Origin: Deltaproteobacteria bacterium
GTDB taxonomy: Bacteria > Desulfobacterota > Syntrophia > Syntrophales > UBA2210
Direction of reading: 5' to 3'
Length of the DNA: 54,759 nt
Assembly (NCBI GenBank): GCA_016933215.1
Contig: JAFGBH010000081.1
Span: 1-54,759 of the forward strand
The notes beneath the pieces are model-generated. The model had not been told where the DNA came from, did not search any database, and saw only the letters and a program-made list of their open reading frames with translations. The position numbers and the translations under genes are program-made. This document shows, piece after piece, positions 36,199-45,048 of this stretch. Each line of letters begins with the position of its first letter. The first letter of the stretch is position 1.

Positions 36199-36398
36199 AA
36201 TTTCGATTTGTCCGCCGACAGATCGTAAAAAAAGGGGGGAAGGAGGTATCAGCAAGCACATCTGAAAATACCAATCACATAACTGACCTGACATAGAATC
36301 TGAATACGCGCTTTCCCATACTCTTTCTTTTGTAAGCGCACCCCTTAAGGGAACGGGGGGTGAATGCCAATGACAACTCAAATGAAAAGGAGGGTACC

Positions 36399-36797
36399 AT
36401 GCCAGTATTTGAAAGTACGGAAAAGATGTATGAGGTATTAGGCAGTCTCTTTGAATTATTGATGAACGACCCCGTTGTCGGTCCCAAGTACGCTGAGTCT
36501 AATATCACCATCAAATTTATCATCAACGACCCCGATGGGACCATCTGGCTCACCAATGAAGAACCGGGTGTCATATGTGGTGATGCAGACCTCAAACCAA
36601 CCATCCAGATGGCACTGAGCGGTGATTCCTGCCATAAGTTCTGGCTCAAGGAACTCACCCTTCCCATCGCCCTGGCAAAAGGCCATGTAAAGGCCAAGGG
36701 TCCATTGCCCAAGGTACTGAAGCTTCTTCCGCTTCTGAAACCCGCCTACGAGGCATACCCGGATATAGCAAGGAAACATAATCTCCCCATCGCTTAG
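36399..36797 (+). CDS. SCP2 sterol-carrier domain protein
   Basis: A 132 aa stand-alone SCP2-like protein. The core has the family pattern of IKFIINDPDGTIWLTNEEPG, then PTIQMALSGDSCHKFWLKEL and the amphipathic C-terminal helices. SCP2 proteins bind sterols, fatty acids or long acyl-CoAs. The ATG at 36399 follows an excellent AGGAGGG; the GTG at 36360 is rejected. It heads the right catabolic block, as double SCP2 domains sit in the left block, so both pathways probably handle very hydrophobic substrates. Confidence 0.85.
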   Translation: MPVFESTEKMYEVLGSLFELLMNDPVVGPKYAESNITIKFIINDPDGTIWLTNEEPGVICGDADLKPTIQMALSGDSCHKFWLKELTLPIALAKGHVKAKGPLPKVLKLLPLLKPAYEAYPDIARKHNLPIA

Positions 36798-36825
36798 ATA
36801 TTTTTTCATGTAAGGAGGAAATAGC

Positions 36826-37503
36826 ATGAGCTTAGAGAGAAGTTTGCGCCAGTTTGAAGAAGACAGAGCCGAGGCTGTCAGAATAGCGGCACGCCTCCTT
36901 CTCGCCTCAGCGACTACCACGCCCCGTGTCGGCGGCGTGGGTGAATGCACCACCCATATTTTCGACGATGAGTGCGATATCGAGGATCTCTGTCAGCAGA
37001 TCGAAAAGATGTCCGAGGAAAACGATGCCTGGGGGTTTTTCAAGCGGGACGCCGTGATCCTGCGCGACGCCGATGCGGTCCTCATTGTAACGTCATTGAG
37101 AAGCCTCACCGATCCTTCCGACATCAACTGCAACATGTGCGGAAAGCTCACCTGCGAGTATCTGCGGGAAGAGGAAAAACTCCCGAAGGAGCCGGGAGTC
37201 GCCTTCACGGGTCCCCTGTGCTCTTTCAGGGCAAACAATATCGCCTATGCAATCGACGGCATCGTATCGATGGCGAGAAATCTCGGGATCGACTACGGCG
37301 TCTACTGGTCCCTCGGTGCGGCAGCCATGAGGATGGGACTTCTCCCCAAGGCTACCGGTTTTGCCCTCGGTGTGGGCATCTCCGTCACCGAGAAGAGTCC
37401 CTTCAGAGATGTACCCCTCAGATACGACGAGATAAACGAGAGAACGATGAATGACCGCATCATTCAGAGGCTCTGGCCGCAGTTCAGGTCAATATACAGT
37501 TAA
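36826..37503 (+). CDS. DUF2148 ferredoxin-domain protein, copy 1
   Basis: A 225 aa protein of the DUF2148 family. A Cys cluster, C102-x2-C105-x4-C110 with C132 further on, probably binds an iron-sulfur cluster. The C-terminal half (SMARNLGIDYGVYWSLGAAA) is conserved in family members, as is LGVGISVTEKSPF. The function is unknown; its partner gene follows 14 bp later. Strong TAAGGAGGA ribosome site. Electron transfer linked to the neighbouring acyl-CoA dehydrogenase is only a suggestion. Confidence 0.85.
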   Translation: MSLERSLRQFEEDRAEAVRIAARLLLASATTTPRVGGVGECTTHIFDDECDIEDLCQQIEKMSEENDAWGFFKRDAVILRDADAVLIVTSLRSLTDPSDINCNMCGKLTCEYLREEEKLPKEPGVAFTGPLCSFRANNIAYAIDGIVSMARNLGIDYGVYWSLGAAAMRMGLLPKATGFALGVGISVTEKSPFRDVPLRYDEINERTMNDRIIQRLWPQFRSIYS

Positions 37504-37517
37504 AAAAGGAGGTCGTG

Positions 37518-38177
37518 ATGGCTATTATTGAAATGGACAGTTTGATCAGAAACGGCCTGGATAAAGCTGTTGAGCTCATGGCGGTAGCGGCCCATAACAG
37601 CTTCAGGTTCGGCAAGAGAAACACCATGAAGATGATCGCCGTGGGAAACGAGGAGCTTGAACAGATTGCGGAATTCTGCTTTTCCCTCGGCGACATGTCT
37701 CCTCTGGCCGCGCGCGACGGCCGGTTTGTCATGGAACTGATTAAGGAACCCACCTCGCTTTTGCTTTTTGGCGATACGCGAAAATCACCCTACAATTTCA
37801 ACTGCGGTGCCTGCGGATACAGAACATGCGCGGAGATGAACAAGGCGGAAGAGGTGGAATCATTGACGGCGAACGGTCCCAGCTGCCAGTTCAAAAATAT
37901 AAACCTGAATATCGCTGCAAACGCGGCCGCCTCACTCGCCTGGCGCCTGGGTCTTCACTGCCGTGTCTTCAGCACCCTTGGATTTGCCGCCCGCGCCCTC
38001 GAAATCATAGAGGGTGTCGATCTCGCCGTCAGCGTATCGGTGAGCGTCGCAAAGATTGATCCCTATTTCGGCAGGCACAAATTCTGGACCCAGGAATACT
38101 GGGACGAGATATTCAAGAAGGAATTTCCTACCTTCGACAGGGGTTTTATCGGCGCCGTTGAAGACGAGGACTGGTAA
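37518..38177 (+). CDS. DUF2148 ferredoxin-domain protein, copy 2
   Basis: A 219 aa DUF2148 paralogue of the preceding gene. Its Cys pattern is C96-x2-C99-x4-C104 and C123 (NCGACGYRTCAEM), close to that of copy 1, and the tail (VAKIDPYFGRHKFWTQEYWDEIF) corresponds to the tail of copy 1. The two likely form a heterodimer. The start is the ATG at 37518, after AAAGGAGGT; a GTG lies one codon earlier. Function unknown. Confidence 0.85.
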   Translation: MAIIEMDSLIRNGLDKAVELMAVAAHNSFRFGKRNTMKMIAVGNEELEQIAEFCFSLGDMSPLAARDGRFVMELIKEPTSLLLFGDTRKSPYNFNCGACGYRTCAEMNKAEEVESLTANGPSCQFKNINLNIAANAAASLAWRLGLHCRVFSTLGFAARALEIIEGVDLAVSVSVSVAKIDPYFGRHKFWTQEYWDEIFKKEFPTFDRGFIGAVEDEDW

Positions 38178-38201
38178 ATTAAACGGAAAAGGAGGTGTTC
38201 A

Positions 38202-39815
38202 ATGTCATCAAAGGCTCATCTTAACCAGGTCATCGCATCGCATATGGTTGAGATAAAGGCGGATCAGACGCCGGATAAGGAAATATACGTCTTTGAAAAG
38301 GGTGAGCATGGTGAGGACATCCTGACCTACAGGGACCTTTACGAGAATTCCAACAAGATCGCGCGGCTGATGCTTGATGCGGGAATTGAAAAGGGGGACA
38401 CCTACGGGGTATTCATGAGGAACCACCCCGAATTTGTCTATGCGCTTCTGGCGGGGCCGACAATCGGGGCGATGATGGTCCCCATCGATCCGAGATCGAG
38501 AGGGGACAGGCTCAGATTCCTCCTCAACAATTCGGGTGTCAAGGCCGTTTTTGTCTCCGATGAATGTCTGGAGCAGCTCGAAGAGGTGATCGCCGATACA
38601 CCAAAGGTGAAACTTGTTTCCGTTGCAAAGAGGCCCGAGCACGATCTTCCTCCCCCTAAAAACTATCCCCTTCTCAACGAAACGCTCGAGAAGGATTCCT
38701 GGGAGCATGTGGACCAGAAGATAATGGATGTACGGCATCCGATGCAGATTATCTATACCTCCGGTACAACAGGCGATCCGAAGGGGGTCAAGATCCGCAA
38801 CAACAGGACGGGGCTCTTCACCATTCTTACCCGGCTCGTGTGGAAATACAAACCGAACGATATCCTCTACAACGGTCTCTCCCTCACCCACGGAAACGCC
38901 CAGGCGGTGACGCTCTTTCCGGCGCTCTACATGGGAATCAAGGCGGTCTTCAGCCCTCGATTCACGAAAAGCAGGATATGGGACATCTGCAGAAAGTACG
39001 GCTGTACCTCCTTCTCGCTCCTCGGGGGAATGGCCTCGGGAATCTACAACGAACCGGAAAAGCCGGACGATGCGGACAATCCTGTCAAGGTTGTCATCAG
39101 TGCCGGCACACCGGCTCCGATCTGGGAATCCTTTGAGAAGAGGTTTAACGTTCAGATTCTCGAGTGGTACGGTGCCGTCGAAGGGGGGTTCGCCTATAAA
39201 CCCATCGGAAAGGGCCCCGTCGGCTCCTTCGGAAAGCCGGTGCCGGGCGTCATGGAATTCAAGGTGGTGGACGATGAGGATAACGCCGTTCCTCCGGGAG
39301 AACGGGGAGAGCTTATCTGCCGCATGATAAAAGGCGACACAAAGGTCGACTATCTCGGCCTTCCCGACGTATCGAAGGACAAGACACGGGGGGGATGGCT
39401 CCGAACGGGTGATATCGTCCACAGGAACGACGAAGGGTGGTATTTCTTCGACTACCGGAAGGGAACGGAACTGAGGCGGGCGGGAGACTTCATTCAGCCC
39501 GAGCATGTGGAAAAGGTCATCGGTGAACACCCCGATGTCAGCGAGGCATGCGTCTACGGAATACCGGCGGCATCGGGCGCTCCCGGCGAGAGCGATCTTG
39601 TGGCGGCCCTTTCACCTTTTGAAGGAAAGTCTATCGACCCCTCGCTCATCTACGAAAAATGCCGGCAGGATCTGGAGGCCAATTTCATCCCGTCATTTTT
39701 ACAGGTCGTCGATGAGATACCGAAGACGGTGTCTGAAAAGGCGCTGGATCGGAAATTAAAAGAGGCCTTCGAAAAAGGTGAAGGCACCATATACCGATAT
39801 GAGGACTACCGGTAG
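38202..39815 (+). CDS. AMP-dependent acyl-CoA ligase, copy 1
   Basis: A 537 aa acyl-CoA synthetase of the CaiC-like medium-size group. Motifs: YTSGTTGDPKGVKI, EWYGAVEGG (A5-type), GWLRTGDIV and the C-terminal EIPKTVSEKALDR that holds the catalytic Lys. It is a clear paralogue of the ligase three genes downstream (same motifs and nearly the same length). An AAAGGAGGTG ribosome site precedes the start. It probably activates a carboxylic acid for the acyl-CoA dehydrogenase encoded next to it. Confidence 0.92.
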   Translation: MSSKAHLNQVIASHMVEIKADQTPDKEIYVFEKGEHGEDILTYRDLYENSNKIARLMLDAGIEKGDTYGVFMRNHPEFVYALLAGPTIGAMMVPIDPRSRGDRLRFLLNNSGVKAVFVSDECLEQLEEVIADTPKVKLVSVAKRPEHDLPPPKNYPLLNETLEKDSWEHVDQKIMDVRHPMQIIYTSGTTGDPKGVKIRNNRTGLFTILTRLVWKYKPNDILYNGLSLTHGNAQAVTLFPALYMGIKAVFSPRFTKSRIWDICRKYGCTSFSLLGGMASGIYNEPEKPDDADNPVKVVISAGTPAPIWESFEKRFNVQILEWYGAVEGGFAYKPIGKGPVGSFGKPVPGVMEFKVVDDEDNAVPPGERGELICRMIKGDTKVDYLGLPDVSKDKTRGGWLRTGDIVHRNDEGWYFFDYRKGTELRRAGDFIQPEHVEKVIGEHPDVSEACVYGIPAASGAPGESDLVAALSPFEGKSIDPSLIYEKCRQDLEANFIPSFLQVVDEIPKTVSEKALDRKLKEAFEKGEGTIYRYEDYR

Positions 39816-39877
39816 CGGAGACATTCCGTCGTAACGATCGGAACACCAACAGGCATTGCACAAAAAAGGAGGAAGCT

Positions 39878-41113
39878 ATGGCCTATACGGAACTCAATCT
39901 CGAACTCTCTGATGAGCATATGGCGTTGAAGGAGAATGTCCATAAATTCGCCATGGAGGTATTACGCCCCGCCTCACTCGAGCTGGATCAGATGTCACCC
40001 GAGGAGGTTATCGCAGAAGGTTCGATATACTGGGACTGCATGAAAAAGATGTACGAAAACGGCTATCACGCCGTTCTGATACCGGACGAGTACGGTGGTC
40101 TCGGCCTGGATCCCCTCGGTATTCACATCGTCTTCGAGGAGTTGTCCTATGGGAGCGTGGGATTTACCATCTCTCTCGGTGTCTCCTGTTTCTCCGCCTT
40201 CTATGCATCGCTCATTGCGGAGGAAGACCTGATAAACGACTTCATCCTCCCCTTCGTGAACTGCAGGGATGCGAGCGTCATGTCCTGCTGGGCTATTACC
40301 GAGCCTGAACACGGCTCCGATATCCTGATGCCCTTTACCCCCTTCTTCAACTCACCCGGGATCACGCAGCAGATACGGGCGGAAAAGAAGGGTAACAAGT
40401 GGATCATCAACGGACAGAAGGCGGCATGGGTTTCCAACGGTCCCATTGCAACACAGGCATCGCTCTTCGTGGGCATCGACAAATCTCAGGGAATGGCGGG
40501 CGGAGGGATCTGTCTCGTCGACCTGACACAGCCCGGCGTCTCGAGGGGAAAACCACTCGACAAGATGGGACAGCGGGAGCTGCCGCAGGGGGAAATCTTC
40601 TTCGACGATGCCGAGTGCATGGAAGAGCATATGATCATCGATCCCGACAGTTACGAGATGTTCACTGATATCACCCTCGCAACGGCAAATGCCTGCATGG
40701 GGGCATTTTTCACCGGCGTCTCCCAGGCCGCCTATGATCTCGCCATCGACTACTGCAGGGAGCGGGTCCAGGGGGGAAAGCTGCTCTGCGAGCACGCAAC
40801 GGTCCAGAGGATGCTCTTCGACATGTTCACAAAGATTGAGACATCGAGGGCCTATTCCCGCGCGGCGCTGCAGTACAATATGTCGATAAGTCCCCCGGCA
40901 ACGCAGTACTCGATTGCCGCGAAGGTCTACTGCACGCAGGCGGCCTTTGAGGTAACCAGCACGGCGCTTCAACTCTTCGGAGGAAATGGGCTGACAAAAG
41001 AGTATCCCATCGAGAAACTCTTCAGGGACGCCCGGGCGGGAATGATCGAGGACGGGTCGAACGAAAGCCTCGCCCTGGCGGCGGCCAACCTGCTCCTCAG
41101 ACGTGAAGAGTAG
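39878..41113 (+). CDS. Acyl-CoA dehydrogenase
   Basis: A 411 aa flavoprotein of the acyl-CoA dehydrogenase family (alpha-beta-alpha domains). FAD contact segment SCWAITEPEHGSD and the C-terminal QLFGGNGLTKEYPIEKLFRDA are conserved. At the place where most members carry the catalytic Glu (IYEGTS), this one reads IEDGSNE (Asp392 at the Glu position), so the base may be Asp or be elsewhere as in isovaleryl-type enzymes. It lies between two ligase paralogues. Electrons would normally go to ETF; none is in the window. Confidence 0.93.
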   Translation: MAYTELNLELSDEHMALKENVHKFAMEVLRPASLELDQMSPEEVIAEGSIYWDCMKKMYENGYHAVLIPDEYGGLGLDPLGIHIVFEELSYGSVGFTISLGVSCFSAFYASLIAEEDLINDFILPFVNCRDASVMSCWAITEPEHGSDILMPFTPFFNSPGITQQIRAEKKGNKWIINGQKAAWVSNGPIATQASLFVGIDKSQGMAGGGICLVDLTQPGVSRGKPLDKMGQRELPQGEIFFDDAECMEEHMIIDPDSYEMFTDITLATANACMGAFFTGVSQAAYDLAIDYCRERVQGGKLLCEHATVQRMLFDMFTKIETSRAYSRAALQYNMSISPPATQYSIAAKVYCTQAAFEVTSTALQLFGGNGLTKEYPIEKLFRDARAGMIEDGSNESLALAAANLLLRREE

Positions 41114-41143
41114 CTGCGTCATCGTTCTTTGCCACAAAGGTAC

Positions 41144-41191
41144 CGCGGCATTGAGAGATGAAGATTCCCCTCTTTTCCCTTCAGTGCCGCG
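41144..41191 (+). other. Long intercistronic stem-loop
   Basis: CGCGGCATTGA (41144-41154) pairs over 11 bp (one G-T pair) with TCAGTGCCGCG (41181-41191), with a 26 nt loop. It sits in the 144 bp gap between the acyl-CoA dehydrogenase and the second ligase. No T-run follows, so processing or partial termination inside the operon is more likely than a full terminator. Confidence 0.5.
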
Positions 41192-41257
41192 ATCGACCTC
41201 ATCACCACCATGGTCTTCGCAACACCGCAAGCGGATAAAGAGCGAAAGGACAGTGCC

Positions 41258-42874
41258 ATGACGAAAGATTTCATAGAGGGCCTCTTTTCCTACGAACTCG
41301 AGGCCCAGTTCGAGAAGATGCCGGATTTCGAGGTGATTACCTTCGATAACGGCGAGTTTGCCGACGAAGCGGTTACCTATGCCGATCTCTATCTGAAGGG
41401 GTGCAAGCTCGCACGGACACTGACGAATGCCGATATCGGGAAGGGAGACAGGTTCAGTCTCGTTATGAGAAATCACCCGGAATTTCTCTACGCCATGGTG
41501 GCCGCATCGCTCACCGGCGCCATCATCGTCTCCATCGACCCGCGCTCAAAGGGGGGCAAACTGAGCTACCAGATACGGGACTCAGGCTCAAAGGGGATAT
41601 TTCTCACCAATGAATTCACGCCCGATGTGGAGGCAGTCCTCAAGGAGACGCCCGACGTAAAAGTCCTCGGTATCTCCTATAAAGATGGTTTTGAAGAACC
41701 GATCAACGACCGCTATCCGAACCTCAACGAAATCATCGACGGGCCTCCCTCCCCTCCTCCCGATAACAGAAACAGGGACGCAAACTCACCATTTCAGATC
41801 ATTTACACATCGGGAACGACAGGGGATCCGAAGGGTGTGGTCATAAAGTCTCACCGGATGCCGATGTTCAAGCTCCTTGCCCAGCTCATCTGGCAGTATA
41901 CTGAAAATGATAAACTTTACACGGGTCTCTCCCTCACGCACGGAAACGCCCAGGCCGTGACCGTTGTCCCCTCGCTCATGCTGGGAATACCCTCGGTCAT
42001 CAGCCGGAAATTTACGAAGAGCAGAATCTGGGACATCTGCAGAAAACACGGTGCGACGAGCTTTTCCCTCCTCGGCGGTATGATGATGGGAATCTACAGC
42101 GAACCGGCCAGGGGAAACGACGGTGACAACCCGGTCCGGCTGGTTCTCAGCGCGGGAACCCCTGCCCCCATATGGAACGATTTCGAGCGAAGATTCAATG
42201 TCAAAATTCATGAATGGTACGGCGCCATCGAGGGTGGATTTGCCCATAACCCTCCTGGTACCGGTCCGATCGGTTCATTCGGCAAACCGATCGAGGGAAT
42301 AATGGAGATGCAGGTCGTCCGTGACGACGATTCCGAATGCGAACCCGGCGAGACAGGAGAGCTAATCTCCAGAACGATAGGCGCGAAGGAGGAGGTCCTC
42401 TATCACGGCAAAAAGGGCGCCTCCGAGGAGAAGACGCGGGGCGGCTGGCTGAGGACGGGAGATATGTGCCACAGGGATGAAGAGGGCTGGCTCTACTTCG
42501 ATTTCAGAAAGGGCGGCGGCCTCAGGCGACAGGGCGACTTTATCCAGCCCGAAACCATTGAAAAGGTGCTCGCAGAGCTTCCCGAGGTCTCCGATGTCTG
42601 TGCCTACGGTATCCCCGCGGAATCGGGCGCACCCGGCGAGAGCGACATCGTTGCCGCCATCGTCCCCGTCGCCGGCATGACGATCGTGCCGGAGACAATA
42701 TTCGAGGCCCTTTCGTCCGGCCTCGACAACAATTCCGTGCCCTCCTATCTCCAGGTGGTTGATGAGATTCCCAAGACCGCATCGGAAAAGAATCTCGACC
42801 GCATCCTGAGAGACGACTTCGCGAAGGAGGCGCCTAATATCCATGCCCTTTCCGACTACCGGCACCAGGCGTAA
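41258..42874 (+). CDS. AMP-dependent acyl-CoA ligase, copy 2
   Basis: A 538 aa paralogue of the ligase at 38202-39815. YTSGTTGDPKGVVI, EWYGAIEGG, GWLRTGDMC and EIPKTASEKNLDR are shared, and the two align almost without gaps. I start at 41258 (GAAAGGAC upstream), giving an N-terminus the same length as the paralogue; the frame opens at 41210. Two ligases flanking one dehydrogenase suggest two related acids are activated, or that one copy acts at a later step. Confidence 0.92.
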   Translation: MTKDFIEGLFSYELEAQFEKMPDFEVITFDNGEFADEAVTYADLYLKGCKLARTLTNADIGKGDRFSLVMRNHPEFLYAMVAASLTGAIIVSIDPRSKGGKLSYQIRDSGSKGIFLTNEFTPDVEAVLKETPDVKVLGISYKDGFEEPINDRYPNLNEIIDGPPSPPPDNRNRDANSPFQIIYTSGTTGDPKGVVIKSHRMPMFKLLAQLIWQYTENDKLYTGLSLTHGNAQAVTVVPSLMLGIPSVISRKFTKSRIWDICRKHGATSFSLLGGMMMGIYSEPARGNDGDNPVRLVLSAGTPAPIWNDFERRFNVKIHEWYGAIEGGFAHNPPGTGPIGSFGKPIEGIMEMQVVRDDDSECEPGETGELISRTIGAKEEVLYHGKKGASEEKTRGGWLRTGDMCHRDEEGWLYFDFRKGGGLRRQGDFIQPETIEKVLAELPEVSDVCAYGIPAESGAPGESDIVAAIVPVAGMTIVPETIFEALSSGLDNNSVPSYLQVVDEIPKTASEKNLDRILRDDFAKEAPNIHALSDYRHQA

Positions 42875-42915
42875 CGGAGAGTATATGGTCGGGTAAGTAG
42901 AGAGAGGTGAGACCG

Positions 42916-43443
42916 ATGAAGTGGATCCAGCATTTCTATTCGAAGATCGTGTGGCGCATCATAAAAAACAGAAGCGGCTACACGAAAAGAGAAATCGATG
43001 AACTCAAGAAAACGAAATGGCTCCCGCAACTGACCGATATCTCGAGGGGCTTCTACTGGTTCAGGGCCGAGATGGTCAAGACGAACCGCTGTTCCGTGGG
43101 ATGGAAGAAGGGAGATTCTCTCTACTTTGACTTCACGGGGATGCTCATCACCCGAAAGAGCCCGAAGCTCATCTGTCCACACGCCATCGCCGCTCTCTCA
43201 CCGGTAATGTATACCTGCCTCGACAGGATCGGGAGGGGCGCAGATCCCAAAGAGATGCAGTTCGATCATGTCTGCTGCACCGATCCGGGATTCGACAAGA
43301 AGGGCCTCGGAAACAATGTGATGAAGGTTACCTGCGAACGGATACCGCTTTGGGATTATCTCAGAAACATGATTGCCCTTCAGCCATATCTTTTCTTCTA
43401 TTCGCGGAAGGCCCGCGGGACGGAACCGGGAGGGATTGAGTGA
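42916..43443 (+). CDS. TIGR04076 family protein, copy 1
   Basis: A 175 aa protein of the TIGR04076 family, function unknown. The family core is visible in NRCSVGWKKGDSLYFD, the CPHAIAALSPVMYTCL segment, and Cys residues in VCCTDPGFD and VTCER. This copy has an extra N-terminal helical region of about 50 residues. It overlaps copy 2 by one base (ATGA). The ATG at 42916 has GAGAGGTGAG upstream. Confidence 0.75.
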   Translation: MKWIQHFYSKIVWRIIKNRSGYTKREIDELKKTKWLPQLTDISRGFYWFRAEMVKTNRCSVGWKKGDSLYFDFTGMLITRKSPKLICPHAIAALSPVMYTCLDRIGRGADPKEMQFDHVCCTDPGFDKKGLGNNVMKVTCERIPLWDYLRNMIALQPYLFFYSRKARGTEPGGIE

Positions 43444-43964
43444 TGACAACATACGACGAAACATCGAAAAAGAGAGAGCACGAGGTCATACCTGACACCT
43501 GGCCGAACCCCTTCGATCCCGATGCCGTTTCGGCGGCGGGAAGGCTCCTCAAGGGATACCCCATCACGGAAGAGGAACGAATCGCCTTTCTGCAGTCGAA
43601 AAAACGGATCGGCAAGATCCTCGGAATTGAGAAGTACCGGGATTACACAATCATTGCCGAAATCGTCGAGTCGACGGCATGCATCGCCGGTCACCGGAGG
43701 GGCGACAGATTCTGCTTTGACTCGAAGGGATGTCTCCTCGCTGAGAGAACAAAGGGCCCCGTCTGTGCACGGCTCCTGAACAAGATCTGGTACCGCCTGA
43801 TCATGATCATGGACCGGATGGCGGACGGGACGGCAGATTACATAGGAAACGGTACTTTCGAGGGAGAACTCCCCGAGGTGCGCATGACCTGTTACGGGGC
43901 CGATTTTCCCTACGGGGACTGCGGGCAGGTCCTCATGAAGGTCACCGTTGAGAAGGAAACCTGA
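43443..43964 (+). CDS. TIGR04076 family protein, copy 2
   Basis: A 173 aa second TIGR04076-like protein. ACIAGHRRGDRFCFDSKGCLLAE aligns with the core of copy 1, and VCARLLNKIWYRLIMIMDRM matches the CPHAIAALSP segment. Translation is coupled by an ATGA overlap. Two unlike copies next to each other suggest a heteromeric unit. Function unknown. Confidence 0.72.
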   Translation: MTTYDETSKKREHEVIPDTWPNPFDPDAVSAAGRLLKGYPITEEERIAFLQSKKRIGKILGIEKYRDYTIIAEIVESTACIAGHRRGDRFCFDSKGCLLAERTKGPVCARLLNKIWYRLIMIMDRMADGTADYIGNGTFEGELPEVRMTCYGADFPYGDCGQVLMKVTVEKET

Positions 43965-44002
43965 AAGAATTTTGGCTATTACCATACGGAGAGGATTACG
44001 CC

Positions 44003-45013
44003 ATGGCAAAGATACTCGAGCGATATACCGGAGCGCATCTTCCGCTCACCCAATGGCCGCGCTTTGAATTCGAGATTGAAAAGTGCACCCACTGCAGGGC
44101 CTGCTACGAGTCCTGCCCCACCTCATGTATTCAATGGGACGAGGTCAACAAAATCCCCTATGCCACCGGATACGGGGACATAGAACTCGCCTGCCTCTCG
44201 TGCAACAATTGCGAGGCGGTCTGTCCCGCACAGTGCATTCGGACGAGGGGTGAATACCGCGTGCTGCACGGGAGGTACAAAACAGTCGAGGAACGCTTCG
44301 GCGAGATGTATCCTCCCTGTCCCTTCGGAGAGGGTGACCTGACACGGAACTTTGCCGATATCGAAGCGGAACTGACGGAGACGGAGAAAGTCATCTACCG
44401 GCGACGGAGCATCCGACTCTTCAAAAAGAAACCGGTTCCGAAGGAGCTGCTGCAGCGGATCATCGAGGCGGCCCGTTTCGCGCCCTCCGCCGGCAACAAC
44501 ACCCCATGGAAATTTATCGTCCTTACGAACAAGAAACTGATTGAAAAGATAGACAGACAAAGTACCAAACTTCTCGACGTGGTTAAGTGGATGTATGCAA
44601 GAAAAAGTCTCTGGAGGACGATCGCCGTCACCCTCTTCAGCTACCTTCAGGTGAACAACATGGATCAGCGGCCGATCGCGGCGATCGAAAAGGCCCATCA
44701 GATCGGGGGGTCAATCACCTGGGGTGCGCCGGTGGTCATATACGTCCTCGCCGACAGAAGGGCCATCGGAAGTGCCGATCTGGATACGGGACTCGCCGCC
44801 GAGAATCTGGTCCTTGCCGCCCATTCCCTGGGACTCGGGACGTGCTTCATCGGCCTTACCTCGAACGCACTGAAATACATGCCCTGGCTCAGAAAAGAAC
44901 TCGGTATCACCTATCCCTACAAACTGGTAACGAGTATCTGTGTGGGCTATCCCCGGGGGAAGCTCGACAACCCCGTCTGGCGGGGAAAGGTCCCGATAGA
45001 CTGGATCGAATAA
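44003..45013 (+). CDS. Ferredoxin-nitroreductase fusion protein
   Basis: A 336 aa protein with an N-terminal 2[4Fe-4S] ferredoxin module (C28, C31, C34, C38 and C64, C67, C70, C74, both CxxCxxCxxxCP) joined to a nitroreductase-type FMN domain (RRRSIRLFKKKPVPKELL, FAPSAGNNTPWKFIV, GLGTCFIGL). Such proteins reduce flavin-bound substrates with ferredoxin electrons. Here, with acyl-CoA and redox proteins, reduction of a C=C or C=O bond of a CoA ester is possible but not shown. Confidence 0.92.
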   Translation: MAKILERYTGAHLPLTQWPRFEFEIEKCTHCRACYESCPTSCIQWDEVNKIPYATGYGDIELACLSCNNCEAVCPAQCIRTRGEYRVLHGRYKTVEERFGEMYPPCPFGEGDLTRNFADIEAELTETEKVIYRRRSIRLFKKKPVPKELLQRIIEAARFAPSAGNNTPWKFIVLTNKKLIEKIDRQSTKLLDVVKWMYARKSLWRTIAVTLFSYLQVNNMDQRPIAAIEKAHQIGGSITWGAPVVIYVLADRRAIGSADLDTGLAAENLVLAAHSLGLGTCFIGLTSNALKYMPWLRKELGITYPYKLVTSICVGYPRGKLDNPVWRGKVPIDWIE

Positions 45014-45048
45014 AACAACTACGGTGAAACAAGGAGGGTTTGAAAAGA

